From assembly GCA_026261815.1 (NCBI GenBank), contig JAMPIT010000059.1, forward strand, positions 16,788,001 through 16,852,000: a stretch of DNA of 64,000 nt. The letters run 5' to 3'. The position numbers and the translations under genes were made by a program. The notes under the pieces are model-generated. The model did no database searches and had not been told where the DNA came from. It worked only from the letters and a program-made list of their open reading frames with translations. Positions within the stretch are counted from its first letter, which is position 1; each line of letters starts with the position of its first letter. The DNA is from Monarcha castaneiventris obscurior (lineage: Eukaryota > Chordata > Aves > Passeriformes > Monarchidae). This document shows, piece by piece, positions 36,001 through 49,458 of the stretch.

Positions 36001-37338
36001 CTTTCATCAAGGGCTTCTTGCCAACCAAATATTTTATGATTCTGTTCAAGTTCTTTCTTTGCCTTTTTAATAATTTCTCTGGACAAAGTAAAAGATACTG
36101 TTTCCTCAAAGCACCACAAGATCCAAACTTCTCAGAGAAGTGCTGCATAACTTGACTTTAGGCATCTTGTTCTCTTTCTAATAGCACAAAAGACATTTCT
36201 TTCAATAACAATAATATTGAACACTTACTGTCATTGTAAGGTCCACATGCAACTTCTTGGTAGCTGGGCTTACACAGCAGGCATGGACTTTACAGTGTAC
36301 CTGAAGCCCCTGCATCCCAGGTGCACACTGCAATCTTATCTTACCTGGATGTGCCCCTGCTTTTCCTGGTCCTTATGGAAGGATGCCTAGATTCAGAGGA
36401 GAGAGCTGATTCTGACTCACACCTGAAACAACCTCCAGTCACTACTAGTAAAGCTGTTTAAATAAAAAGTGATCCAGAAATAGCAAGAAAGAAGAAAAGA
36501 CAGAAGTTGAAGAACTGCAGATATTTAAGAGTTATAGAACTGATAACAAGTGTAGCAGGTGACTGGAATAGATTCAGAACAAAAATTACACCCCTGCATG
36601 AAGTTTACCAGCTCTACTCAGACAGGCAATGAACAGAAGGGTTCTCTTTTACCTACATATTTCTGCAAAGCAGAGTTAGATTTACCATTATAAAACCTAG
36701 AAGGAAAAAATAAAATGAGGTAGTTGTAAGACTGCAGTACAAATGTGCCACATGATGTTATACTAAAAGTGCTTAAAGCTAATGACATTTATGTCACTGT
36801 TCCTATGACCTAAAATGGAGGGAAACCACTACACCTCAGTCTCCATAACAAAAACAAAGCTGAACAAAGCTTCTGTTGCTTCAGAAACCACAAAACAGTT
36901 GACTTCAACTACAACGTGACTTATAATTTTGATATAATGTGTTGGACTGTGAGCACTGGGAATGTCTTCCCACAAATGGAGAAGGTACTCCATTGGGGAA
37001 CTGGCCTTTTAGGCTGAATTATAATACTCCCTATTGAACACCATGAAGTGGTCTAATTGTTCTCGGTGCTAACAGTGTGATGGACTATTAAAGAAGAAAT
37101 TTAATTGTGTGAAGATCACCATTTCATGAGAATAAAAGCTATAATTGTTCTCATAAAAATTGTGTCTACATTTAAAACACAATTGTTTTGTTCTAGATAA
37201 GAAAATATGGGGAAAGGTTGTCCAGGATCGAGTCCCAAGTGACATGTCAACAGCATCACTTTCAAATATCTTTACTTTAGAACAAAAGAATAAAAGGGGG
37301 AGCACTGTGTTTAGCATGTCTGATCAAGCTGAATTCGA

Positions 37339-37375
37339 TTCTTCTTCTTCTTCTTATTATTATTATCATTATTAT
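37339..37375. repeat. (TTC)n(TTA)n trinucleotide repeat
   Basis: Five TTC units pass into TTA units with one CAT interruption. A simple short tandem repeat. Confidence 0.9.
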
Positions 37376-38242
37376 GGATAACTACCAATGTCCTATATTT
37401 GGCATAAACTGCGCTACTTCATTTAAGAACAAATGCAGAACAAATATAAACATTTGAATTAGATCTTAGAAAACATTAAATGGCCTGTAAATCAGAGTGA
37501 TAATTACATTTATTACAACTTCATCACATTTTTTATTCATAGAAATTGCAAAAGTTATTACCATTTGGGACAGGGTAGGTTAGTTGCATTCAGTTCTCTT
37601 GCTGCTAAAAGAATGTACTGTGATATGAAATGCCTCCTAAAGCTTTTATTCAGTATACAGACTAAATGAAGTGTAGTTTTCTGATAATTACCTTTAGCAA
37701 TACAAGCTACATAAATTTTCTACATCAGTACACCATACTTCAGTATCTGAGCCTTTGATGACAAATTACATTTACTTTTAATATGTTTTAGTCTGTCAGA
37801 TCAGAAGACAACTTTCTGATAAATCTGAAATTTCAGGTTTCTATGCTTATTTATGTATGAACATCTTCAAGACTGATTGCAGCGGTGGAAAAAATTAGAT
37901 ATAATGACAGTATAACTGGTGACCTAAATTTTATCTTTGCAATAAGATACACCCTAACTGATTATTCCTGAACTACATCTACTAGCTAATATCTGTCTTC
38001 CATTGTGCAAAACTGTCAACATTTACCATTGCTTAGATATTCTTAAACGACTAAGATTGTATCAAGCATTTAGTTAAATTGTTTTCATCTGCATTTTAAT
38101 TTTTTTGTGAATGCTGCCTTTCTTGGATCAGAATCTATCTTCTAATAAAAGCAAAAGGTCTTCAAACTTATCTGTCTATAGGGCTTAGGAATTGTCCACC
38201 ACAGAAGAGCTTTTGTTTACAAGACATGTATTTTTACTGACA

Positions 38243-38272
38243 TTTAATATCTAAAAAATTATAGATATTAAA
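38243..38272. other. Perfect 10-bp hairpin
   Basis: TTTAATATCT (38243-38252) and AGATATTAAA (38263-38272) are perfect reverse complements around a 10-base loop. The stem is AT-only except for one C/G pair, so stability would be low and chance occurrence is plausible. Confidence 0.6.
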
Positions 38273-40214
38273 AGACTGGAAAACTAGGAGACTTAGCAAA
38301 TGCCATTACCGTAAGAGACCTAAATGGGGGCTCAGATGACAGACATGAGATGGGCTTGTTCACTGCTCAACATCTTCCCTTTCTGGGTTCACCCTCCACT
38401 TCCACAGGTATAGAGGCTGCAGAGTGGTTTCATCCTTCTCTGTTGCTTACATCAGAAGTTACTCCCCATTCACCTTCATATAAGTAACAATAAACAAGTG
38501 ACAGCACGGGAACCTTTTCAATATACAGACCATATTATCATATCTAGCCACTAACAATATATATTAACATTTCTAACAAAATTGCTCAGTGCCATTACCA
38601 AAAAACTAAGGACTGGTGCTTTATTCTACATTCACACATTTACTAGAATACCTGATTTGTAGACATGATCATGCTTCCAGGGACTTTGACATATTTAACA
38701 TTTTAAATATCAATTTAATTTAAGATATATCACCTCTATTAAATTCAATTCAAGATAAGACAATTCTCCTAACTATATTCTAGTGTATTTGAGTGTCAGT
38801 AAATGGCAAAAGTATCTGAGGTGAAGTTGTAGTTTACCTTCATCTTATTTCATCCTATTGGATGTCTGATTTTCACGAAGTATCCTAGTGGTGGTAAAAA
38901 AGACCAACTGAATAGTTAGCTGACATTAGAGTAGCTAATTCAAGTTTTAATTTATCAGATTTGACCTAGAAACCACATAAGCAATAAGCTTAGATCCATT
39001 AAGGTAATTTTTCACTCATATTCATAAAATGGGAATTTTGGCTAATATTTTAAACACACCTAAGGGAGTTAGGGACCCAGATCCCAGTGAAATTCCTCAT
39101 CCTGAATATAATGAGATTAAATCCCTTAGGCTGTTTTGGAGAGCCTAATCTTGATGTTTTAGCTTAAACTACAGTAATTGAATGTATAATACATGTTGCC
39201 TGAAGACATGATGGTGTTCACTTCAGTTAATAAAGGTCTCCAGTCTGAAAAGAAATGTACATGGATTATTTAAGAACCAGAGGAATATTATCTTTCCTTA
39301 CTGTATGTTAGAAATATACACTAAACCTGAAATGGTTTTGTGCTAAAAGTATAAAATTCTAAGAGGTTTCTCCTGCCCTTCTTCCAGATATTGACAAAGA
39401 ACTTAAAATAAAACTGCAATTATGCAACTTTTTGGGGGGTAGAAGGTGAGTTCTGATTAAGAAAAAACCTCTTTGCTTGCACTGCAGAGCATGCCTCTTA
39501 TCATACAGAGATGGGGATTCATCATTTTCAAACAAAAATGAGACATAGCCTGCATCTGGACTGACTGGACTCTTGAGGAATTCCTTTAGCTGAAGAGTAT
39601 TAATCCTTTATTAGGAGTACTTCTTTGTCTCCTGAGTTATATTTTACTTTTGTAATCAAATGGAAATTTCAAATTTCTTGTGCAAAACTAAATGCCAAAA
39701 GTCAAAAGCAAGGCCTTTAGTGGTTTATTTAACCCTTTAGCCCCTAGAATGCCAACCCAGTTCTAATCTATCTTAGAATTCAATTTCCCATGAACCATTC
39801 ATTTTTGTTATCCCTCTCAGCGCCAACCCAACTCCTTTTGTTTTTACCAACATTTATATAAACTCTACAAAATATTTTCAAAAATGTTCCTATTTTGGTG
39901 TGAATCACAGGTGAATGTAGGGCTGTTCAAAAACACAAGGAAATTAGCTTGCAGAAATACATCGTGTGATCTGGGCAAACTAAGATTCAGAGAACACTTA
40001 TTCTACATGCAATATCTTGGTCTATTAGTACAATATATTTTTTTTGTCCTATTAATTCTATACCAGATCAGCTGTCTTTTGAGCTATTTTCTTACCTAGA
40101 CAATCATGTTAAAAATTTTTAACCAGTAATAAGTTTGCTAAGTTGCTTTGCCACTGTTTGCTCCCTCCCAGAGTTGCATGTCATAGCTCACACCTTGGGG
40201 ACTGATTGCCTTTT

Positions 40215-40502
40215 GTAGAATCATGGAACCATAAAATGGTTTGGGTTGGAAGGAACCCTAAAGATCATCTAGTTCCATGATGATCCTTGACATGGGCAGG
40301 AACACCTTCCACTTGACCAGGTTGCTCAGGGCTCCATCCAAGCTGGCGTTGTACACTTCCAGGAATGGGGCATCCACAACTTTTCTGAGCAACCTGTTCC
40401 AGTGCCTCACCACCCTCACAGTAAAGAATTTCTTCATAATATCTAACCCAAATCTTCTTCCAGTTTAAAACCATTTCCCCTTGTATCCCTATCACTTATG
40501 GG
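40215..40502 (-). mobile_element. CR1 LINE 3' end fragment
   Basis: The plus strand reads TAGAATCATGGAACCATAAA, then GGTTTGGGTTGGAAGGAACC, AAGATCATCTAGTTCCATGA, CTTGACCAGGTTGCTCAGGG, CAACCTGTTCCAGTGCCTCACC and AAGAATTTCTTCATAATATC. This is the reverse complement of the CR1 terminal region, about 285 bp, 5' truncated at about 40500. It keeps the tail motif at its 3' end. The small frames on either strand inside it are not genes. Confidence 0.93.
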
Positions 40503-43500
40503 ATACTTATGTGGTTTTTGACAAAATCCCACAAACAGCAGCTCTGAGGATAATGAATAGTGCCTTTTTTGTTTTGTTTTGGGTTGTTCATTTGTTTTTT
40601 TTGGCTAAGTGGACGTACCTACATTAGTATATCAGTTAGGATTTGAACTGTGCTTTTGAAATTAACCCATAATATTACCTACTGTGTTTTAAGCCATTTT
40701 ATAAAGAAACCTCAGTCCACACAACCTGTTGAATATATTACTTTTCCATCTTTCTGGATGAAACTAAACAACACAACAAGGTTCTGGGGATACCCTAATG
40801 CAAGCTATCTGTTAGTGGGCATTAATCCCATGGTACCCAAGTAGAGCTAGAAAAACAAAACAAAACAAAACAAAAAACAAACAAACAAACAAAAAAACCA
40901 CCATGAAATTTAAACCTAGAGATGATGAGTCCTCAGAACTGTCTGGTTTTCTCTATAAACATTTTGTGTCATACTCCTTAAATATGGCTTCACTTAGACC
41001 TATTGATTCCATAGATGATCTATCACATTGAGTTCACATTGCGTGCTAAAGAAAGTGAGGGAAAGAAGCAAAAAATGTATTCTAAGAGAATGGATAAGTT
41101 CACAGTTACAAAAAGTCAGAATCATTATTCCAAAATGAAAGCATTAAGTATGAAGAAATAATTAAGGCAGATGTAAAAATAACCTGTGATGTACACTTTC
41201 ATAATAATTGGGCTATGACAACAGAAGTATTACAGAAGAGAAGCAAACCTTGAAGACTTTGTTCATAGCAAAGACTGGTTTTGAATATTGCTTTTTACCA
41301 GTATGAAACCTGGATGAGGAGAACAGAAGGACATGGTGTCAAATCAGTGCATATGAACATGCATCATGTGCATGGTGGCAGATCTGTCATATTTAGGGAT
41401 AAATTTGTGAATATTACTGCCTCTAAGAGTGAGACCAGGACAAAGAATGTGCAGACTGCCCTAGAAGAACAGTGTTTTCTCTGTGCAGCCTTGCTGTTGC
41501 TACACTGTTGAGGTCTGTGATTCTTAAAGAAAATGTGTGAACACTGAAACAGCATGGAAAGTGACCAAAAACCCACAAGAAGGCATTTGACAGAGTGAAG
41601 AGAACTGTTAACCAAGACTGTATTACAGAAAAGCTGCTTTAATAAGAATGTGAGAAGTCTTCAGGAAAGCGCTGAAGCACAGCTAGAAGCCTGTACTGCT
41701 TAGGCCCTTGACAGCTAAAGAGGAGAAAACACTTGGCTGCTAGAGGAGCTTCTTGCTGTGGATTTTTTTGGAATGGAACGATTCCACAATTAAAGGAGAA
41801 GGATAAGCACTTTGATAATGAGCCATTAGAAAACCTTTAATGGCACTTTTGAGAAAGTGCTGCTGATGTCTTTACACTTCTGCCGTGACTCATGGCACTG
41901 CAAGGTGAGAGTAAGACAACTGAGCAGTCATAAGGGATGCCACATACATCGAGGAAGACACAGCCTCATGTAACTCATGGCTGCTTACCAACACATATAA
42001 AAGTCTTTGCATCTTTGCCTTGAAGCCTGAAGTAAATTCAGTTGTATTCAGAAATGCAATGGAGTGGGCTAAAAAAAAGAATTAAAAATTACATTTCAGG
42101 ATTTATCAGATCACAAGACGGAAGTGACACAAAACATCATTTCTCTATTATAGTACAATAGGAAGATATGGGATTGTGTGAGACTGAATTTTGATTAAAG
42201 AAGCATTGAACAACAGTTCCTGAAGATTTTAAAGCTAGTTTCACAACCTGGATAAAGATCTTGATAAAGTCTGTATATCTGAGGACAGGTTGACTGAAAC
42301 CTAAGAACAGAGTGTGCAACTAATGCTGATGTTTGATAGCTCAGTTGCCATTTATAGGGATTATAATTAGTGTACAAAATAGAAAGTGACTGATTAAAGA
42401 ACAAGTTTCTACAACCCACTGAAATTCCAGACTGGATAATTAGAAAAGGCAACATCATATTTAGTGACAAGTATTGCATAGCTACTGTAGATTAATACCT
42501 CATTTATTGAGATGGTGAACATTTCAAAAATACTCAGGAAATGAAAAAAAAATATTTTTCAAGTATCTAACGTGAGAGGAAGGAGGCATGTAGTACATGA
42601 CAGTGTAAGATGAGAATCTGAGTACCAGATGTTTTCTACTGGCCACTCAGAGAGCAACAGAAAGGGCAGTCAGCAGAAAAGCTGCCTGGTACTGATGACA
42701 TAAGCAAAATAAAAGAAAGACAGTAACAAGCAGTGATATCTAATCATGTCCCTAGACATCATTCCAAAGTGCAGAGAGTAGGATAATAGGTAAAGAAATA
42801 AGGAAGAAAATTTTGTCTCCTGATTGGAGAAAATGTTGTCAGGCTAAACTAACTTAATAAGTTTCTGATTTTAAGTTCTTGTACTGCATTTAAAATTTTT
42901 AAGGCTCTTTAAAGGGTGAAAGTTTGCATATCACACTGTCAGGTTGTTGACGTCACTTGCGCAGTCCCATTTGCCAGCACTTTCCTTCTTCCATTCTTTG
43001 CATTTTTATCCTGCTCAGTAGAATTCTGTCAGTCAGCAAATGTGCTGGGGCTGAAACTACCTCTTGGACCATACGGTCACTCTATCATTGAAGCATCTGG
43101 CAAAGTGCTGGCTTATACTTAAGCAAGGCTTAGAACTTCCACACTATACATCATAAGTACAACTTACCCTTCATTTTACTTATATTAGTTTGAGTAATAA
43201 ATCATAGTTCCTTTACTGAGACAGAACTCAAGACCATTTTCTCATTTAATAGCTTTCATCTGTATGATGTTCCCTATAATGGATATCACAGTACACTAAT
43301 GAGTTTGCCAGCATTATCAGAAGATGTATCACCATTTACATAGTTCCTTTGTATCCCTGGAATGACTGTATGAATTTGAGGGTTTTATAATTTCTCTTCA
43401 CTTATATAGGTAAAAACCATGGTCCATTAAAAATACTTTGAAACATTTGTCTTCACAACATTCTTAGTGTACAGTTACCATTATGTTTTCTCATTAATAG

Positions 43501-46500
43501 TGATTTGCTCTGTCTCACAGAATAGTCAGTATTTGTTTAAGGTGAGTGTGACCACACACAAAATTGTTTAATTTTAAAAATAGAATTAAGAACTGATCTA
43601 CAGAATATGGGACTTCCTTTATTTTATTCATAGATAATAATGTCCATGTCTGGAATGCATTTTTAAAAATTATAGAATGATTTCTACTATTTCTATTTGA
43701 GAACCATCTGATGCTTCTGTAAGAGTACAGAATAAGATTTTTTTAAATGAAAAGGTGAGAAACACATTAGCACATTTGAAATACAGAGGAATAAAGAAAC
43801 ATGGAAGACAGATCCTCTGCAGCAGAACTTTAAACCAAAATGTTTCTTTTTTAGAAATGAAAAAAGAAAAAAAACCCTGAAAAATTTATGTGGATTTGCA
43901 ACTTATTTTTTGTTATTGTAAATCTCGTGCTTAAAATTGCTATCAAAACTAAAACTAAAGATTCTATAGTCTCAGTCGCATAACCAGAGTAAAGACTAGG
44001 AGAACTGATCTGTGGGCCAAAAATTGTTCAGTATTAGCTGACAACATCCTCTAAGAGCTGTAAGACAAATGTTTTCTAGCACTGGTGCTCTTGGGACCCA
44101 CCTTGATAATGTTTTGAGTTTTTACACAAAATTTTGATTTCCACATTAGACAGGACAGGGAGAAAAAGGAAGGTGGCTCTGAAAAAAATATAAATAAAAT
44201 AAGCCACAAGGTACATGGTAAATAAAATGCTTTGAAAAATATTTTCAAGGGTTTTTATTAGTTTTGTTTTATACAAGCCACAGAGAGAGATGCACCATCA
44301 GCACAGCAATTCACTCTAGCCTCCAATCTCCACAGACTTCATGCATAATCAGCTTTATGTACTGTGAATTACTTCATTACTTTTTTCCTTTACATCAAGT
44401 TATGTGTGAACGCAATTGAGCAATCATGGCTTTAGGAAATACTGATGCATAACAGGGAAACTATGAGGATTCATACTATCTTTTCTCACTTTCTACTGCT
44501 ATCAGCTATGAAGTTGCTATCTGAGCAAGTAGATTTACTAAGCTTTTCTTGAATGAAGACTGTGAGACAAGAGACTGAGTCCCTTTACTCCATGTGCCTC
44601 TGATTCAAAGAGGTCCTTAGGAGCTGGAATTTCAGTGTTTAATTCTAGCAGAACAATTTCCCTCATTTACCTACTATATACCCAGGTTTCCCCAGATAAT
44701 GTACTCCAAAAAACTGGAATTGGTATGTCCACAGTATACAGGCCATTGTGTAAAATAGAATTAATGAGGTAAGAGTTAGAGAGCAATAGAAGGAGTCCAG
44801 CTCTGGAGTGTACTTTTTGTACCCCAACACCTGTGTCTGTTCAAAAGGGGAATTCTCTGAACTACAAAGCCACTTCCATTCCTTTCCACTCCACGTTCAC
44901 TTGAATCTGAGATACATGCTTCTCCTCAGCAATTCCTGGTTACTGCCTTAGAGCAGTGGAGTTTGACATGTATCTCAGGTTTGATGGATTGATTTTTTGA
45001 GTTAATGATCTACTTCCCAGCAGTGGCATGACTAAACTCCCATCTTTCCAATGTAGAATAGAGCTGTTCTAAGGACTTTTATATTAAAGGCAACAAAAGA
45101 AGAGAATTTAAAGGTTTTTCCTTTGCAATGAGCTTTACAAAGAACACTAAAGGACTGGGCAATTCAATTTGGAAAAAGAAGGCAAAGATACAATGTACCT
45201 AACATAGACCACATTGTGGTTTCCCCAAGAGACCGCAAATTAAGCAGCAGTTGCCTTCTGGCTTTTCCAAAGGCAAGGGAGGGAGATAATGCCATGACGA
45301 CTCAAAGATAGCCTGTTCTCAGCAGTATTCAATGAAGATTTAGGATGATACATTTGCAATGCCACAAAGGTAGTTGCTGCTTATTTTCAAGGTAAAAAAT
45401 ATATGGGAAATAATCTTCACACTTGAATTTCCAACTGTTCTGCTATAAGGATATCATTGTATTGAGACTAAACATTGCAGCTGATTATTCACCAAGAAAT
45501 ATCTAGACAACAAAATTCTAAGAAAAAAACCTGGCACCAATCACAGTCAAATACTACATTTGTGCTTGCACCATAAGAATAAATGAAGGCTCACATCTGT
45601 CTTAGTGATGGGTACTCCCTATTGAGCAAAAGTACACAGGATGTTTCAATCAGAAAATGCAATGAGATTTACCTCCCCTCCCAAAAAAAGGAAAGCTCAT
45701 TATGGTGTTGTTATTCAGATAAGAGCACACAAAATACATCATAATCCTGTATACTTTCTCATAAAAATCCATTTCTAACACATAAAAAGCTGGCTATTCC
45801 TCTGCTGAAGGATTTTCCTCTACCTTTTAGAAGTAAAAATCTCTAGGTTTTTTCAATTTTGGGGATAAAACAAAGATTTTCAATATTATATGCTTTAGAT
45901 ACCTGTTTGTTTGGGGTTTTTTAGTTTCATTTTGTGTTAAAAGATTGTTAATAACATTTAGATAAGCATAATACAAATGTTAAAACAGCACCATTTCCTC
46001 CAGGTTGGGTTTTGGCTATCCTGCTAATGTGACTCACAAAAATTTTTACAGCATAGTGAGTATATGTTGGGATTCCTAAAGAAAAGGCAAGCTTATAGAT
46101 GACTGTGCATACCAACAATATATGTTTGTTAGGAGTGGATGATGAGGGTTTAAATATGTCCCTGCCTTTTGCCCAGGCCTCTGGCAGCAGGCAGTCACAT
46201 TATTGAGGTGGCCAGCACCCCAAGGCCCACTCTCATTTGTAAGTTCTTTAATAATGGCTGATTCAGTCTATTATAGAATGAATTACTTATTTAATAGACA
46301 CAAAACTAACAGACATAAGACTTAAAACAGACTATTACTACAGAGGAATAAGACAAAAGGGAATACTAGTATCATACATGCAGGATTAAAGGTACCTATT
46401 AATTTTACAGCTAGCAAAGAAATAATACAGCAATGTTTCTTATCATCCAATCCCTGATGGAGCACACATCGAAATCCTTTCCCTCAATTCCCAGGAAAGC

Positions 46501-49347
46501 AACCACAGAATCTGCATCCAGACTCCAGAAAGAAATCTCATTGTTCTCAGGGTGTGTGCAGGAGACTTCTGCCTCTGTGATAAACTGTAGTAAATAGTGT
46601 TAAAAACAGGCCTTTTGGTCACCTATGTTTTTTCTTTCATCTCTTCGCACATCTGCTTTCCATACCAAGATGTTGATTCTTGGTTAGGCTGGCAGACCTT
46701 TTGGCATCAGGAGATGATACCTTCTGGGCCTTGCCTGCCTGGGTTGCCTCTCTGCACGGGGGGAGGGGGTGGGGTGTATGCCCTGCCACAACGTTGAAGG
46801 ATTAGAATGTCTAGAATCAGACATTTACCTTGTTCATATAATTGCAAACACTCTTTCTGCAACTGGATGCCTCTCAGCCTAACTTCATCCATCTTCTTCC
46901 TTTCCAGTCTCTCCATTTGCATCTTTTTCAAGCCTGGACCAGCAGATGAGGTTGTGCCAGCTTGACTGAGTAATGACTATTTTTTCTTACATCGTAATTT
47001 CATCTTCCTTCAGGGACACTGAGCATATAACCCCGGATTTGTGTCACTGATTTGAGGAAAACAAGACCTAAGTTTTTCTTTAAAATTTACTGAGTTTTTT
47101 CAGTGTCCTATTCTGGTGTCAGTGGAGCAAGCACTTTGAGAAAAGTGGATCTTATTTCACCAGGCAATTATGAACTTGGTGAAACACAATTGCTTGAAGT
47201 CAGGATGTTAATTTTCCTTTTTATGCCCAAAAACACCACCTGAGCTGAGGACTAAGTGCTTATTGCAGGCACTTTAGATGTCATAGTTGAATAAACACAT
47301 CCTCTAACAAAAAATGGTGGGAAGAAAAATGGGCAGAGAGGTGAAATGATTTGTTCAAGATTCTCTGGCTAATTATATTTACAGCCACACATAGAAACTA
47401 GTATTCGGAAGTTGGTGTGTGAGACAGTAAATATTACTATCTTCTTTCAGATTCCTCTCACATATATCATAGAACAAGTTCACTCACAGCAATTTAAGAT
47501 ATGGAGAACAACACCAAGATAAACTTTATGTTACCTCTGCAAAAGTTAACTATTCCTCCCCTATCACAAAAGATCTATTCACAAAAGACCACAGTTGAAA
47601 TGTAATTCTTTGCTGTCACTTGCATTACATTTATCCAGCTATTTATCTTCTGCATGAGTTTTCCCTTACCAAGAGCAGGCAGCTTGTAAGAAAGTATTTT
47701 AAATGAAAGTGATATACATTTAAATATAACACTTTTCTGAGAAGTAATTTACCCTTCCTTCTTTACTAGCCATAGAATTCAGTAGTTCTGAAATGTGGTA
47801 TATAATGAATGCTAACCCCACAGGCTAAGCAATAATTGCCATTTTTCTGTCTTAAAGATTGCAGCTATTATTTATTTATAGTATAATAAACTCAAGTTGT
47901 CATTCACCCCATGACCATGCCACCAGCCACCTTTATTCCACAGTATAAAAGAAAACTGCTCAAGGGATAGATTTCTATATGCTAATTACATGAAAGCTAT
48001 TAAAGGAGCAATTTCTCATGGTTCCCAAAATACTGAGGATGGTGAGGGAAATGCCACGGAGAACAATGGAAGAACCTCAGCTCACTTCAGTGGGCTCTGT
48101 CTCAGATTTTACTGTGACTCCAATCCACATTGAAAAAGCAATGCTACTCTTCATTTAACTGTCCTGGTCAACTGTCTGCTTCTTTCAGTGTCTTTTCACC
48201 AGCTTCATTCCAGGCTCTGGTTCACATGAAGAACTGGAAAAAATGGCACAGATCCATCCCTGCAGGGGGTGATAACTCCTGGTACCACAACACTTCCAGG
48301 CCACACAGCAGTGGGGCAGGAGCTCTTGTTCCTCTGGGAAATAATAAAATCAACCACTTAAAATCTGTTGTTTAAAGTCTTCCCCCTGCCAGCTCCGTAA
48401 AACACACAGATATGAACATGCACTGCAAGAGGTAACTGAGTTTTGTCATGTATTGTCAGAGTTCTCACTCTGGGATCTTTGAGGTGATTGCTTCAACACT
48501 TTTCTGTAAATGTTTGTGTGTGTATCCATGTGTATTTTTACATACCTATGCACAATACAAATAGTGAGTTGCTATCTCTAGGAGAAGCTGTCAGTGGAAA
48601 CCATGTATTACTGAAGCCATCTTGATGAAATACTCTTTTAAAAAAGAAACAGCAAGAGCAATCTCAGATTCTGTACAGGGACTGCGCAGCCAGTTCAAAA
48701 ATATTCTGAGGGGCTTTAGTACATTTTCTGAACTTCAGCGGTCTATATAATATGACTATTTCATTGTTCAAATAAAGATAATTGAAAGAAGCAGGCCGAA
48801 AGTAAATTTTTAATGCTAATAGACCTTTGATTCCTAGCCAGCACATTTTTTACATTTTATATGAATATATGTATTTTGCATCTATTATTGCGTATAATAT
48901 AAGAATTTAATGTTAAATATATTAACTTTGGATGTTAAATTTAACTATACTGATCCTAATGCTGCAAGTTATCTAAACACTGAGCTCATAATTAAGTAAT
49001 GAAATACCTAAATAATGTTTAAAACTTGCATCTTCTAGTCTGGTTTTCATCAGCCCTGAGCTGAATTTCCAAACAGATCCAAAAATATCCAGTATCTTGT
49101 GAGACTACTCTATGTCTGAGATTTAGGTACTTGGGTAAATTTCCTTAAGTAAAATTGATATTAATTTACATTGATGAAATAATCTTGCTTAGGAAAACAT
49201 TAAGTCATCACACAGAGCATAAAGCCTTTACTTAGTATTTACTTAGACACGTGTCAGGAAACTCACTCATCTACTGAAGTAAGCATGTGATTTATGTAGG
49301 CTAATTAGCTTCCAAACTGAAGGACAAGAAACCCCTTTCTCTTTTAG
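40503..49347. other. AT-rich DNA, no gene recognised
   Basis: Contains an (AAAAC)n/(AAAC)n tract (40851-40898) and a G-rich stretch near 46757-46776. The part 46140-46800 has slightly more mixed composition and could hide an old repeat, but I found no family match. ORFs are under 100 codons and unrecognised. Confidence 0.5.
40851..40898. repeat. (AAAAC)n / (AAAC)n microsatellite
   Basis: About 48 bp of AAAAC units passing into AAAC units. A simple tandem repeat, with no retroposed body recognisable upstream. Confidence 0.9.
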
Positions 49348-49458
49348 GAAATTTTGATCAAAGAAAGTTTCTCAATGGAAAATATCCTGCTGGAAAAGGT
49401 TTGGCTGAATCTCCTGGAGCAAACACAAGAAGCAGTGAAACCCATTGCTGAAAAAATG
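49348..49458 (+). other. Candidate internal exon (37 codons), low confidence
   Basis: A 111-nt segment with one open phase (begins EILIKESFSMENILLEKV, ends VKPIAEKM) is preceded by a pyrimidine-rich acceptor-like CCCCTTTCTCTTTTAG, with a possible branch sequence GGCTAATTAG upstream near 49300. It is followed by a donor-like GTAGGT. The length is a multiple of three. I do not recognise the peptide, and such combinations occur by chance in 64 kb of AT-rich DNA. It could equally be a non-coding RNA exon or nothing. Confidence 0.2.

Larger units (their letters stand above)
33059..40214. other. AT-rich DNA, no gene recognised
   Basis: No CR1 or LTR signature is visible. Contains a T run (35228-35242), a TTC/TTA trinucleotide tract (37339-37375) and a 10-bp hairpin (38243-38272). 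The largest frame is 138 codons (35739-36155, plus) with no recognised motif; see findings. Others are below 100 codons. Confidence 0.55.

Noticed and set aside
46757..46776. G-rich run considered as a G-quadruplex
   Set aside because: The runs GGGGGG-A-GGGGG-T-GGGG give only three separated tracts of three or more, and there is no nearby promoter to give it meaning.
46140..46800. Possible LTR or old repeat
   Set aside because: Mixed composition only. No TATA/poly(A) pair, no termini and no family resemblance could be shown.
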